Below, piece by piece: positions 1 to 11,601 of a DNA stretch of 64,000 nucleotides. The position numbers were made by a program, and so were the translations under genes. This stretch comes from Armigeres subalbatus (lineage: Eukaryota; Arthropoda; Insecta; Diptera; Culicidae): positions 163,210,452 through 163,274,451 of the forward strand of contig NC_085140.1 of the NCBI RefSeq assembly GCF_024139115.2, given 5' to 3'. The number at the start of each line of letters is the position of its first letter. The first letter of the stretch is position 1. The notes beneath the pieces were generated by a model. The model saw nothing but the letters and a program-made list of their open reading frames with translations. It was not told the DNA's origin and searched no databases.

Positions 1-599
1 AAGAAATCCCGTTCGATCTACACGCGTAACTGAAGATCAATTTTCCGGTTTCAAATATGGTACATGCTCTCTGTAGAACAAGGAACAGAAAACGTTCACA
101 GCATATGTTCTTGGTCATCCAAGAAATCCCTGGAGTAAGGCCTTTCGATCTACACGCGTAACTAAAAATCAATTTTCCGGTTTCAAATATGGTACATGCT
201 CTCTGTAGTACAAAGAACAGAATGCGTCCACTGCATATGTTCTAGGTCATACAAGAAATCCCTGGAGTAAGGCTTTTCGATCTACACGCGTAACTGAAGA
301 TCAATTTTCCGGTTTCAAATATGGTACATGCTCTCTGTAATAGAAATAACAGAATGCGTTCACAGCATATGTTCTTGGTCAACCAAGAAATCCCTGGAGT
401 AAGGCCTTTCGATCTACACGCGTAACTTAAAATTAAATTTCCGGTTTCAAATATGGTACATGCTCTCTGTAGTACAAAGAACAGAATGCGTTCACAGCAT
501 ATGTTCTAGGTCAACCAAGAAATCCCTGGAGTAAGGCAATTTTATCTACACGCGTAGCTGAAGATCAATGTTCCGATTTCAAATATGGTACATGCTCTT
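1..599 (-). repeat. 132-bp satellite array, inverted arm
   Basis: About 4.6 tandem units. Unit starts, marked by AAGAAATCCC, lie at 1, 121, 253, 385 and 517, so the period is 132 bp; the first unit lacks about 12 bp. The array continues off the left edge of the window. Read on the minus strand, the units carry GTTACGCGTGTAGATC followed by a GGCC-containing stretch and ATTTCTTGG. That is the same signature as the array at 1752-3376, so both are one satellite family in opposite orientations. Confidence 0.9.
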
Positions 600-650
600 T
601 TCATATTGAATACATTTGTGTTGATGTTAAACTTAAAAAACACAAATAAA

Positions 651-805
651 GGGATGATTCAAATATGACGTCCACTACTTTTTGAGATTTCTAGGCCCCC
701 CTCCCTCCTCTGTCACGCTTTTTTGTATACCTTGTATATGCAGTGTCACAAAATCTTAGATCCCCTCCCCCCTTAAGACCTGTGACATCATTGTTGAACG
801 ACCCC
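651..805. mobile_element. MITE, GACGTCA-type ends (degenerate)
   Basis: The ends are imperfect inverted repeats: GGGATGATTCAAATATGACG on the left, and on the right the reverse complement of CATCATTGTTGAACGACCCC. The middle has C-rich tracts (CCCCCCTCCCTCC and CCCCTCCCCCC) around GTCACGCTTTTTTGTATA. The layout matches the better preserved element at 11437-11601. It has no coding capacity and would have needed a transposase encoded elsewhere. I see no clear target duplication. Confidence 0.6.
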
Positions 806-892
806 AAAGAAAAAAAAACCCAACTTAATTCACCGAATAGTGATACTGCCTTTCTTGCATTTAGTCAAGACACCAACCTTATATGTCGCTTA

Positions 893-1456
893 CAGTGACC
901 TGCATAATAAAAAGCCCACTAGCCGCTTTTCATACAAAATGGTCAACTTTGGATATCTAGATCACGATTGCGTGTGAACCAATTTTGCTGAAAATTTGGC
1001 CAGAGCTCAGATATAACTTGAATTTTACCACACCTGAGTTTCAACCATATTGATTCATAGGTAATCGCGGTAATACCAAAACGATTTTTTTGGCAAAAAA
1101 TTGATTTTATAATATCTTGAAAACTACAACTCTTAGTGTACATGTATATTCAGCAAACTTTTTTGTATTGCCAAAATTGCGTTTTTGCTGAATAAGTCAT
1201 AAGTTTACAACCTATAGAATTCAAGATATTCAAAAAATAATTTTTTGCCAAAAAAATCATTTTGGTATTACCGCAATAATTTTTTACCCTATGAATCAAT
1301 ATGGTCGAAACTCAGGTGTGGTAAAATTCAAGTTATATCTGAGCTCTAGTCAAATTTTCAGCAAAATTGGTTCACACGCAATCGAGATCTAGATCTCCAA
1401 AGTTGACCATTTTGTATGAAAAACGGCTAGTGGGCTTTTTATTATGCCGGTTACTG
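893..1456. mobile_element. Foldback MITE, Tc1/mariner-like ends, TA target
   Basis: This 564-bp near-perfect palindrome has arms of roughly 270 bp (about 893-1160 and 1190-1456) centred near 1174. The outermost inverted repeat is CAGTGACCTGCATAATAAAA against CAGTAACCGGCATAATAAAA, and TA flanks both sides (891-892 and 1457-1458). CAGT ends with a TA duplication are typical of the Tc1/mariner superfamily, so a non-autonomous member is the best guess. The short ORFs inside (943-1143, 1367-1630) are chance frames across the palindrome. Confidence 0.75.
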
Positions 1457-1560
1457 TATATGGCTTATATAACTTTCAAACCCGATCAACTAGGCTTTGC
1501 CTTCTATCGAATAAAACTTGTTGCGAGAAAATCGGCTAAGGATTACTATGAGAAAAGTTG

Positions 1561-1735
1561 TCTAATGGTTTTCTTAGCTTTTGTGCACACACACATACAC
1601 ACATGCATACAGTTCGTTGAGCTGAGTTGATTGGTATATAACACTATGGGTCTCCGGGCCTTCTATACAAAGTTCGTTCTTGGAGTGAAATGATAGCCTT
1701 TCGGTACAACTTTGTTGTACGAGAAAGGCAAAAAA
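1561..1735 (+). repeat. Dispersed repeat with GGTATATAACACTATGGGTC core
   Basis: A CA-rich stretch (about 1582-1606) is followed by a GAGCTGAGTTGATTGG segment, the core GGTATATAACACTATGGGTC and a CTCCGGGCCTTCTAT segment. The same core appears inverted at about 57480-57530. I recall this phrase as frequent in Aedes sequence, but its element class is not evident from the window. Confidence 0.6.
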
Positions 1736-1751
1736 AAATGGGTACATTATA

Positions 1752-3376
1752 CATTCAAAACAGGCCTTTAGATCGTTGGTTACGCGTGTTGATCTGAAAT
1801 GATCCACTTCTGGTATTTCTTGGATATCCGCGATCGGCTTTCATACGCAGATTCTGTTACTATGAAACCTCCATGAGTCGATATTAAAGGGACCTTACAT
1901 TTACAAAACCATCTAATAGATCATTGGTTATGCATGTAGATCTGAAGGCCTCCACTTCAGGTATTTCTTGGATAACTGCGAACGTCTTCCATACGCAAAT
2001 TCTGTTATATGTACTACAATGGGTACATAACATTAAAAAACAAGCCTGTAGATCATTGGTTACGCGTGTAGACCTGAAGGCCTTCACTTCAGGGATTTTG
2101 TGGATAACCGTGAGGATCTTCCATACGCAGATTTTATCATATGTACCACAATGGGTATATTGCATTTACAAAACAGGCCTGTAGATCATTGGTTACGCGC
2201 GTAGATTTGAAGACCTCCACTTCAGGTATTTCTTGGATATCCGCGAACGTCTTCGATACGCAGATTCTGTTATATGTACTACAATGGGTATATTACATTA
2301 ACAAAACAGGCCTGTAGATCATTGGTTACGCGTGTAGACCTGAAGGCCTTCACTTCAGGGATTTCTTGGATAACCGTGAAGATCTTCCATACGCAGATTC
2401 TATCATATGTACTACCATGGGTATATTACATTTACAAAACAGGTCTGTAGATCATTGGTTACGCGTGTAGATCTGAAGGCCTCCACTTCAGGTTTTTTTT
2501 TTATAACCGCGAAGATCTTCCATACGCGGATTCTATCATAGGTACCACCATGGGTATATTGCATTTACAAAACAGGCCTGTAGATCATTGGTTACGCGTG
2601 TAGATCTGAAGGCCTTCACTTCCGGTATTTCTTGGATAACGGCGAACGTCTTCCATACGCAGATTTTGTTATATGTACTACAATGGGTACATTACATTTA
2701 CAAAGCAGGCCTGTAGATCATTGGTTACGCGCGTAGATTTGAAGACCTCCACTTCAGGTATTTCTTGGATATCCGCGAACGTCTTCGATACGCAGATTCT
2801 GTTATATGTACTACAATGGGTACATTACATTAACAAAACAGGCCTGTAGATCATTGGTTACGCGTGTAGACCTGAAGGCCTTCACTTCAGGGATTTCTTG
2901 GATAACCGTGAAGATCTTCAATACGCAGATTCTATCATATGTACTACCATGGGTATATTACATTTACAAAATAGGCCTGTAGATCATAGGTTACGCGTGT
3001 AGATCTGAAGTCCTCCACTTCAGGTATTTCTTGGATAACCGCGAACGTCTTCGATACGCAGATTCTGTTATATGTACTACAATGGGTACATTACATTAAC
3101 AAAACAGGCCTGTAGATCATTAGTTACGCGTGTAGACCTGAAGGCCTTCACTTCAGGGATTTCTTGGATAACCGTGAAGATCTTCCATACGCAGATTCTA
3201 TCATATGTACTACCATGGGTATATTACATTTACAAAATAGGCCTGTAGATCATTGGTTACGCGTGTAGATCTGAAGACCTCCACTTCAGGTATTTCTTGG
3301 ATAGCCGCGAACATCCTCCGTACACATATTCTATTCAATGTTTCACAATGTACACATATCATATTCAGAACAGGCC
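1752..3376 (+). repeat. 133-bp satellite array, about 12 units
   Basis: Unit starts (GATCATTGG or a variant) lie at 1771, 1919, 2051, 2184, 2317, 2450, 2583, 2716, 2849, 2982, 3115 and 3248. The period is 133 bp almost throughout. The conserved core is GGTTACGCGTGTAGA. Two unit types alternate: one reads GTTATATGTACTACAATGGG, the other TATCATATGTACTACCATGG. The pairs at 2184/2317, 2716/2849 and 2982/3115 are nearly identical, giving a 266-bp higher-order repeat. The first and last units are the most diverged, as expected at array edges. Confidence 0.93.
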
Positions 3377-3950
3377 AATATTAATTGAATTTATTTTATT
3401 TTTATTTAACACGGTATGATACCGCATAAAAAACTAATTTGGTGTACTTGCACAAATCGCACACCAATACCAACATATTTATTTGACAGCAATCCATCGA
3501 GTTTTAGACTGGACGATTGAAAATTCTCATGGACGTAAACAGATTTTCATAAGACAAATTTGAAAAATTTGAAGGGTATTTTTGATTGCCGATTCTCAAT
3601 AAACTATGATTTGTTCAATGCGCTAATAGTACACAATGAAAACTAGGAACTCTAAAATACGTGTTACATACAACTTAGTTAGAGTAAGTAGTTGGGCTAG
3701 CGTATAAATTAGATTTGAAAACCAAGCACTACCTACTACGACGGGAATTAGCTCACTACCCTACTTGACACAAAGGAGATCGAAGCTGAACACGTTCTAC
3801 GATTTGTTGAATATGGTGAAGCATCAGCTTATCCACTACTCGCTGCTTGCTTCTGTGGTAAGAGAAGGAAAAAGGGAACTGCAGTTGGTGTAGGGCGCCT
3901 TGCATTCACATGTCGCTCTGTTTGTTTGCTTCGGAACGCTTTGCGTTTCA
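3377..3950. other. Non-coding stretch
   Basis: AT-rich single-copy-looking sequence between the satellite and the hAT-like element. I see no convincing ORF, RNA gene or repeat in it. Confidence 0.5.
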
Positions 3951-3958
3951 GTCGTCCT

Positions 3959-6900
3959 CATGGGCGTAGCCAGGATTTCGAGAAGGGGGGGGCCAACTTT
4001 TTTGGTCTCCTAAATCGTAGTTTTATAGTAGTTTTATAAAAACACATGAATATTAACACATGAAACCAAATCCAAACCAAATCGAAACTATAATGATTAA
4101 AACAATAATGGATTTAAAAATGCGTGATTTATTGCTCATCAGATATTTTTAAATAAAGTGAGAAAAATATTAACGAACTTAGTATTCAGGAAGAATATTA
4201 AATCGGCTATAACAATTATTATAAAAATCCTGCATTCTTCCATAAGTTTAAGAAAACTAGAACCATACATCTGACTTTCTAAACAAATCCTCTTTGAAAT
4301 AATATTTATTATAAAATAGGCAGAAAAATCAATATGCAAGCTTTCTCCAGGAATTCCTTCGACAATTGCTTCTGGCATTCTATCCGAAATTCTATCAGGG
4401 ATTCTTTAGGAATGCCTCCAGCATCTTCTTCGGCAGTGTCTTCAGGAATTCCACCATAAATTTTGCCGGGAATTGATCCGAAAATTCCGCCATAATTTAC
4501 AAGAAAATCTTCACGAACTTCCTTATAAGTTCTGCAGAATTCCCTGCAATAATTCAAATAATTTTGTGCTGATTTCCCATAATTTTTAGGAATTAGAATA
4601 TTCCGTGGAAATTCCGCTGAAAACATTCCTAAGAATTTCACGAAAAATCTTCGAATTTCTTGTGTAAATTCCGTAAAATTTTCCGTGAATTGTTTCGAAT
4701 AATTTCTTGTGAAAATTTCAAAGAATTTCTCCAGGAATTCCACCGAAAATTTATACAGAAATTATACCGAAAATGAAATCAACAATGGAATTTTCGAAGG
4801 AGTTCCCAGATTAATTCGCAATGAAATCCTGAAAGAATTCCGGTGGAAACTTCAAGATTTCCACTCCTGATCCTCCAGGAGTTTCTCCGGCATTTCCACC
4901 AAGAATTTCTCTAGGATTTCCTTCGAGAATTATTCCGGTAGTTCTATCGGTTCCTCTGAAAATTCTTCCGGGAATTTCGGCAGAATTGGATTTTATTTAG
5001 GCTTCTTCAGGAATTTATATAGATTTTCCACCAGAAGCTCCTCTGAGAATTTCTCTGCGAGCTCCTCAGTGAATTTTCCGTGAGGTCCTCTGATGATGAG
5101 GATGGTCCAGCTACAAACCCCAACAAAGGTTTCAGCTAGACAAGATTTGTCTAGAGAATGAATTCTCTTGTTTCCGAGAATGCTTCTGGTAGTTTCCCAG
5201 GGTTCCTTTGAAAATTCTCCCGGAGTTTCTTCAGAAATTCTTCCAGAAAATTCCTTCGAGAGTTCCTCCGAGAATTCCACCAGCAATTCATCCAGGAGTT
5301 TCTCCGAAATTCCTCCGGGAGTTCCACCAGAAGCTATTCCAGGAAATTATTCAGGCTTTTTTCAGGAAATCACTTATGCTTTCTTCGGAAATTAAGCTGG
5401 AAATTCCTCCCGAAGTTATTCCGATAGTTTCTCTGGGAGCTCATCCGGGAGGTCCTCTAGGAATTCTTCTAGGAGTTCCTCCTGAAATTCCTCCGGGAGT
5501 TCTTACGGGAGATCTTACGGGAGCTCCTCCGGCAGTTCCTTCGGGAATTCCTCCAGGAGATCCACCAGCAGTTTCTACGAGAATCCCTCCGGGAGTTTCA
5601 CCTGCAGTTTCTCCGGGTGTTTCTCTGAAAAGGAACTCCCGGAGAAACTCCCATAGTAATTTCCGGAGGAACTCCCGGGGGATTTTCTATAGAAATTTCC
5701 GGAGAAATTATCAGAGGAATTCTCGGAGGAATCGCCGGTGGAACTTTTGGAGGAATTTATTGAAGAACTACAGGAAGAATTTCCGTAGGAAATCCTGGAG
5801 GAACTCTCGTAAGAATTCTAGGATGAACTCCCAAAGGAACTTCTGTAAGAATTCCAGGAGGAACTCCTGGAAGAATTCTTAAAAAAACCTCCCGGAGGAA
5901 TTCCCGTAAGAACTCCCAGAGAAATTCTCCGAGGAACTTCTGGAAGAATTTGTAGATAAATGTCTAAAGAAATGGTAAATGAATTCCTGGAAGAAAGCCT
6001 GATTGAATTCCCGAAGGAACTACTGGTGGAACTTCAGAGGAACATCCGGTGGAATACCCTAGAGAAAGAGAAAAAATATTTCTGAAGGAACTTCCAAAAT
6101 CCCATTTCCCGTGAAATTCCTGCTAAATATCGTCCAGGAATTCCCTGTAAAGTTCCTGGAGGTATTACCGGAGAATTTCTTGGAAAAACTCCTGGAAGAA
6201 CTCCCGGAGGAACTCCCACAAGCACTTCCGGAGGAATTCCCACATGGAAGTCCTGAATTATTTCAGAGAAGAGAAGTTCCTAAAGGAATTTCCGAAAAAA
6301 TATCTGAAGTAATTCCCAGAAAAATACCAGGAGGAATTAATGCAGAAATTCCCAGATGAAATCTTGAAAGTATTCCCAGATTAATAGCTGAAGAAAATAT
6401 CTGCGGATTGTTCCGAAAAAATTCTGGAAGAACGCTTGGCAGATATCCGAGTAAATTCGAGTGAAGTCCGGAAGGAATTCTAGTACACTTCCGCGGAAAA
6501 TCTCCCGGAGAAATTCCTGAAGTAATTCCTGGAGAAGTACGTGAAGAAACTCCCGAAAAAAACCTGTAAGAATTTCTGGGAAATACTTGGGCGAATTCAG
6601 GAGAAATTCATGAAGATATTTCTAGAGGATTTCTTGAAGGATATTCTGAAGTAATTTCCAAAAGAATTCCAGATTGGAATGCTAGATGATTTCGCTATTA
6701 AATGTTTGGAGGTATTCCCGGAAAATTTCCTGCAAGTAATCCCGTAGGAATTAAAGGAAGAGTTCCGAGATGAGTGCCCCGAGAAGTTCCTAGAAGAATT
6801 TCCGAAGGAATTTCTTATAGATTTACAAGTGAAATTATGGAAATTATGGAGCTAAATCGGAGTATTTCCGTCAAAAATTTTTGAAGAAACTTCTGGTAGA

Positions 6901-7434
6901 ATTTTGGGAAGAAATTCCGTATGTATTGTTGCGGGAGCTATTGGCTGGTGGCTTCGAACCGATGCTTACAGCAAATAAAATACATAATTGTAATTTATTA
7001 GCTAAAAAGCTGAGATAATATATTTATTGATAGTTATTTACATAATTAGAGATAATGTATAACTCACAGTTTCGGTGATTTGTCTGAAGCCGATTGCCTC
7101 CTTGCCAACAGAACCTCCACACTCGCTAAACAAGAGGTTTTGTTGTTATTCCTTACACATCTAAGTTGGTTGATTTATAACTAGGGGTGAGTATTATGCA
7201 AAGAGGTGCGAAATGTAACATGTATTCTTGGCGGAACTCTCGAATGCATGCCTGAAGGAAATGCCGGATGCTTCCTGAAGAGAGAATAGCCGAAGAAATA
7301 TCTTGAAGGATTTCAAGGAGAATTTTTGAGCCCGAAATGTTTCGAGGGAATTCATTTTAGTACCCGTTCAATCTTTCCACAATTTAGGGGGGGGGGCGAC
7401 GGCCCCCCCCTGCCCCCCCTTGGCTACGCCCATG
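3959..7434. mobile_element. hAT-like non-autonomous element, 3.5 kb, 8-bp TSD
   Basis: The element is bounded by perfect 14-bp inverted ends, CATGGGCGTAGCCA at 3959 and its complement ending at 7434. Just inside each end is a G-rich or C-rich tract. Exact 8-bp direct repeats GTCGTCCT flank it at 3951-3958 and 7435-7442. An 8-bp duplication with a CA-starting inverted end fits the hAT superfamily. No transposase is visible. Most of the interior (about 4340-6930) is a degenerate 15-bp minisatellite that reverses orientation near 5640, so the element as a whole can fold back. The remaining interior, 7000-7380, has no recognisable gene. Confidence 0.85.
4340..6930. repeat. 15-bp GGAATTCC-type minisatellite, inverted in the middle
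   Basis: Degenerate tandem repeats are built on a near-palindromic GGAATTCC core spaced about 15 bp apart. From about 5190 to 5635 the plus strand reads like GAATTCCTCCGGGAGTTCC. From about 5640 on it reads like GGAGGAACTCCCGGAG, the reverse complement, so the orientation switches near 5635-5640. Because 15 is a multiple of three, open frames persist by chance. The frame at 5208-5882 encodes a proline-rich protein with a PPG-V-P pentapeptide period, and frames on both strands are similarly open. I do not regard these as genes. Confidence 0.85.
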
Positions 7435-7442
7435 GTCGTCCT

Positions 7443-9356
7443 TATTGTAAATTTAAGTTGTTTGGCAATTAGAAGCATCTAATGGCTCTAGAATTCCGTA
7501 TTTGATGACAGAATAGAACTGTAAATAATTTATTTTAGGTGTCACAGCAAATATGACGCAATATTATGTTCTTTTCGGATATGTGTCTCGGTTGGCTACG
7601 TCAGCTTAAGGGATTGCGTCACTTATAAAATCAAGAATTTTTTGGTGTGTTAATATCTCAGCCGTTTCTCGAAGGATTTCCAATATTTTTGAACCATTCG
7701 ATCAACGATGAGTCAACGCCGCATTGTATTGTTCTAAAAATACAGATTTTCAACTATTTAGTATTGAAAATTTGCAAACAATTTGGAAATAGTAAAACCA
7801 CCAATCCTGAGTATGTATCGTAAGCACAGACAGAAATATCAAGAAACTTGCTTGGATTTAATCTTCAGTTCGAACAAGATTTTACGCCAAGAGTGGGAAC
7901 AGCAGCACGATGGCATGGCACTGATAGCATTTTCAACGGAAAACCATCGCATTGATGGTGGTCAACGGGGTGGTCATCATTCATCCTCAACGAACCAGCA
8001 TTTTATGTGAAGAAAGGGTTGATTACAAAAATGTCGTCTGTTGAGATCCCGCATGATGTATTATGTCTTGTACTACGATGAAAATTTCGTCTTTGGTCAA
8101 ATTTGTTCATTACTCTTTTGGACAAAACGTATTTTGAATCATCAAGAGCTCATAACTAATTTCAGCATCTTGCAAAAAAATTCCATAGGATGCTTTGAAT
8201 TTCCAGTCTCCCATGCTTTGGGACCGCTCTCTGTAGAATCCCGATCAAAATGGCTCGCGCGCCGGAGAGCAGCTTTTTTGTTTCTTATGAATTAATCCTA
8301 TCAGCTTCGCCCTCCGTTAACCGTTATGAGTGCACTTCATATTTACACCCATATTAGATCACAAAGGGGCAGGGCTAACGGGCTTACTTTATTGAATACA
8401 AGAAAGTTGCCAACGCACGCGATCCTTTTTAATATCGGGATTCTTTGAAGAACGGTCGAACAAGATTTCACGCAGAGCCAACTGACTCAGCAGCACAAGG
8501 CTCTGGTAGATGTTTCAACGGAAAACCATCGCATTGGTGGGGGCATCCATAGCGATCCCGTGGCATCGGTGCGATGCTGAAAATGTATTCCCAATAGTGA
8601 CGTCTCAGCGAAAGGTCATCGAGTGGCCGTCAGACAATGACAGCACAAAGTGAAATTCCATGGCAAGGTTTCGACTAGGAAGAAAATTTGTTCTTTTCAG
8701 GGCCAGTATTTTCTGAACAGAAGTTTTGATTACATAAATGGACTGTTTCGGTGGCATCGGCGTATAGCCTGGTAGCTTGGTTGCTGGAAGTGATTCTAAT
8801 GATGACTAACAGAAAAAAAAACAAAAAATCTTGCCAGAAAATTTAACTTTCCGCTGACGACAGCCTAATCGATGAAGTCGCCATCTTAGGAATTAATTTC
8901 GTTTAGCTGCTTTTGTGTTTGGAATTACTGAAAATAAAGGATCTTTTAAACGGAAAAAATCGAAAGCTTAAGCCAATGAGTCTGTTTGTCTGGGTGAAAG
9001 CTGTGTGTAATTAATTCTTGAAGCTCCTCTCACTACGCTTCCATCATTGGCGGAAACCGAACGTTGCAAATAACTATGATTGCGTTTGATTTCGCGCCAT
9101 TTCCGCTTATTTCTTCTTTATTTCGGCCATTTTTGAGGACGGTGTCTTCTAGGATTGTGATGTCCTTCACTGAAAGCCAGTCGAGTGGCTTCAGCGGCGA
9201 TGCAGCCGATAAGTCGTGTTAATCCCTTTTCCACTGTTGGAGACTCAAAGTCCATCCAACTGGGAGCCACTATTCGGCTTCTTGATTCAGTTGACCCCGA
9301 AGAGTTTGCTCAATGTTAATAAAAAGACACAAATTACGATGGCAAATACCATCCAT
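7443..9356. other. Non-coding stretch with a diverged internal duplication
   Basis: No ORF of recognisable function. Two diverged direct copies occur at about 7872-7972 and 8457-8552. They share GAACAAGATT, a glutamine-codon-like AGCAGCAC segment and TTTCAACGGAAAACCATCGC. The short frames at 7783-8010 and 8041-8295 have no recognisable domain. Confidence 0.5.
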
Positions 9357-9463
9357 TTCGTATTATAGGGGAACTGTATCAGTTTTGGCCATGTTCCTAA
9401 TTTGGCTAATTTCGTACTATAGGGGAACTGTATCAGTTTTGGCCATGTTCCTAATTTGGCCAG
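9357..9463. repeat. 54-bp tandem duplication
   Basis: Two adjacent copies start at 9357 and 9411. Each runs from TTCGTA(T/C)TATAGGGGAAC through ATCAGTTTTGGCCATG to CCTAATTTGGC and they differ at only a few positions. The TAGGGGAACTGTAT edge may be the inverted end of a MITE whose other end is near 9600-9633 (complement of TAGGGTAAGTGTACCTTAG), flanked by TA-rich sequence. That assignment is tentative. Confidence 0.7.
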
Positions 9464-9789
9464 TCTCCCGCATAACTCCAAAAATAAAGACATTTTCGAG
9501 GGTTTTATTAGCTCTATCAGGTGATATATCCCTCACGTTTCTTTACTGTTGAAACTGATCGATATTTTTTGAAAATAATGCATTTTCCAGGGTTGGCCAA
9601 ATTAGACACTAAGGTACACTTACCCTACTATACTATATAGCCACGTAGTCGTACGTCACCTTTGCGTACAACCCGATTGTGCTGCATCTATGAGTTTTTG
9701 GCAAAATTACCCTTTTCTGTTTTTCTATTCGGCTAACTGTTTTTTTTTTCAGCCAAAGGAACTGTTCGACCATGACACAAAAAAAAAGG

Positions 9790-9893
9790 CTAACACGATG
9801 ATACTTTTATGCCTAGAAAAGTCGTGAAAATTTTCAACCGAACCGAGATTCGAACCCAGCATCGTACCGCACGGTAAAGGAGGGCCTCTTAGC
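9790..9893 (-). mobile_element. tRNA-derived SINE fragment (Feilai-like)
   Basis: On the minus strand it has a start like GGCCCTCCTTTACCGTGCGG, a box-B-like GGTTCGAATCT (plus 9846-9856), and a tail sequence ending in CATAAAAGTATCATCGTGTT. These match the fuller copy at 20170-20312. The segment between the A and B boxes is shorter here, so the copy is internally deleted. It carries no coding capacity. Confidence 0.6.
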
Positions 9894-10724
9894 TCTTAGG
9901 CTCTATATAGCAGTATAAGCTATAGAGGACTAATTTTGGTCATAATCAGCGCTGTATTCTCCTCCAATGTTTGTTGGGCTTGGTGGCATTCGGCAAAACG
10001 CCTCTTCTCCGTTCAAAACTTCTATTTCAACGAGATTTTTTTTTTAATTTTAACGGGAACTCCTTTAAAATTTACACTCAAAATTTTTCTTAGTCTCCAC
10101 GTATTTTTTTTTTAATTTTAACGGGGATTGTATGGAACTTTTAAGAATATCATTGGTATTTCCACGAACAATTCTCAGGAGTTCTAACGTGATATTTTAG
10201 GAATCAATCGAAAATTCCATTGTATCGTCAAAATTTCCAGGGAACATTCTACGGACTTCTTCAAATTCGAATCGGCGTGGAATTTTAAAAAGCACCGGCG
10301 TGACAAATTTTAAAAGGTGGTGCGCCGATGCAAAAATATCGGTGGCGGCGGCGGCGTGCCAAAAACTGTCGGTGGCGGCAGCGTTACGCGGCGGCACACA
10401 TCTCTACCCGTCAATGCATGGGCCTACGGCTTTCCTTTCTATTCGAAGGAAGGCGTGACCAGATATTTTAGAAAATACCAGCGACGCCGACTAGGATCGA
10501 ACATACGTCCACTGATCCATGAAAATATATTTATGTTGAACTATAAACATCCACAATTCCACAATTCCACAAATCAATGAATCACATACCCGCCGCTATA
10601 TGTAAAAATTGCCAGCATGAGTTAACCACCTGAAGTTTCTATTTGGGATCAGTTATATGGGAAGGTGTCCGCTACTACGCATACCAAATATTTTTTCGAT
10701 TGAGGTGATTATTTTCGAGGTATT
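9894..10724. other. Non-coding stretch
   Basis: A short GGTGGCGG-rich patch lies at about 10340-10385. Two copies of TTTTTAATTTTAACGGG occur at about 10040 and 10112. No gene is recognisable here. Confidence 0.45.
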
Positions 10725-10949
10725 GAGGACACTTCTAACGGAATCCAAATTTAGAAGTACTCGCATTTCCAAGGACACACCATTCAATACGGAAGTAACG
10801 CACAATTGTCATTTTTATTGTTTCACGCATGTTACGACGCAGTAAAGCTGAATTAATAAAAATGACAGTTATGCGTTGCTTCCGTATCGAATGGTGTGTC
10901 CTTGGAAACGCCAGTACTTCTAAATTTGGATTCCGTGAGGAGTGCCCTT
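10725..10949. mobile_element. Foldback MITE, 95-bp arms
   Basis: The inverted arms at 10725-10819 and 10855-10949 match over about 95 bp with few mismatches, separated by 35 bp. Shared segments include GGAATCCAAATTTAGAAGTA and CCAAGGACACACCATTC. There is no coding content and no obvious target duplication. The shape is that of a small foldback DNA element. Confidence 0.75.
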
Positions 10950-11436
10950 AACCCTTGATGCCTTTCGCCATACTGATTTCCGAAATTTAACTCCTAGTGT
11001 GCCACAGTAGGCACGCTCAAAGTAGGCGATTCATTTGAAATAAAACAGTGAAAAATTATGTGTTATGAATTATATCCAGACTGACCTAATCAAGATCACG
11101 GCTGCAATAAAAAATAACAGTTTAGGACTGGTATCCAGTTCATAAGAAGTAACGCATGTTCCAATGCTCGTAAACATCCCCATCCACGAGAAAGCTCTAT
11201 CAACTCAGAAATTATCAGCATTTCATCTCTAACAAATCACTCATTCACAGTCGTATCGCAAAAGCGTCTAAAAATGGTTGCGGCAAAAGCTGGCATCCAG
11301 AATGATGCGCCTACTTAATCTGACACTCTTTATTGATGGGCGGGAGTACATTTATAAATATGTAAATTTTATGACACGAATGAAAAATAACTCTTTTTCG
11401 TCATATGCAATGGTTGTTCTTTCCGTTTACCCATAA

Positions 11437-11601
11437 GGGAAAATCCATAAAGTACGTCACGCAAAAAATGGCGATTTTCAACCCCCTCCCCCCTTTGTCA
11501 CGTTTTTTGTAACAAACCCCTAAAATTTTTGTATGGATCGTTACGCTGCTCAGAACCCCCCCTCCCCCCTAGAGGCGTGACGTACTTTGTGGACGGCCCC
11601 T
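11437..11601. mobile_element. MITE, AGTACGTCACGC ends
   Basis: The inverted ends share AAAGTACGTCACGC (left about 11449-11463; right as GCGTGACGTACTTT about 11574-11588). The interior has C-rich tracts around GTCACGTTTTTTGTAACAAA. It is the same design as the degenerate copy at 651-805. There is no ORF. Confidence 0.7.

Noticed and set aside
1..3376. CRISPR-like repeat array
   Set aside because: Whole 132/133-bp units repeat with no short constant repeats and variable spacers. The sequence is eukaryotic satellite DNA.
5208..5882. 224-codon proline-rich ORF as a structural protein gene
   Set aside because: It is a direct read-through of the 15-bp minisatellite; other frames and the opposite strand are equally open, and there is no start context or conserved end.
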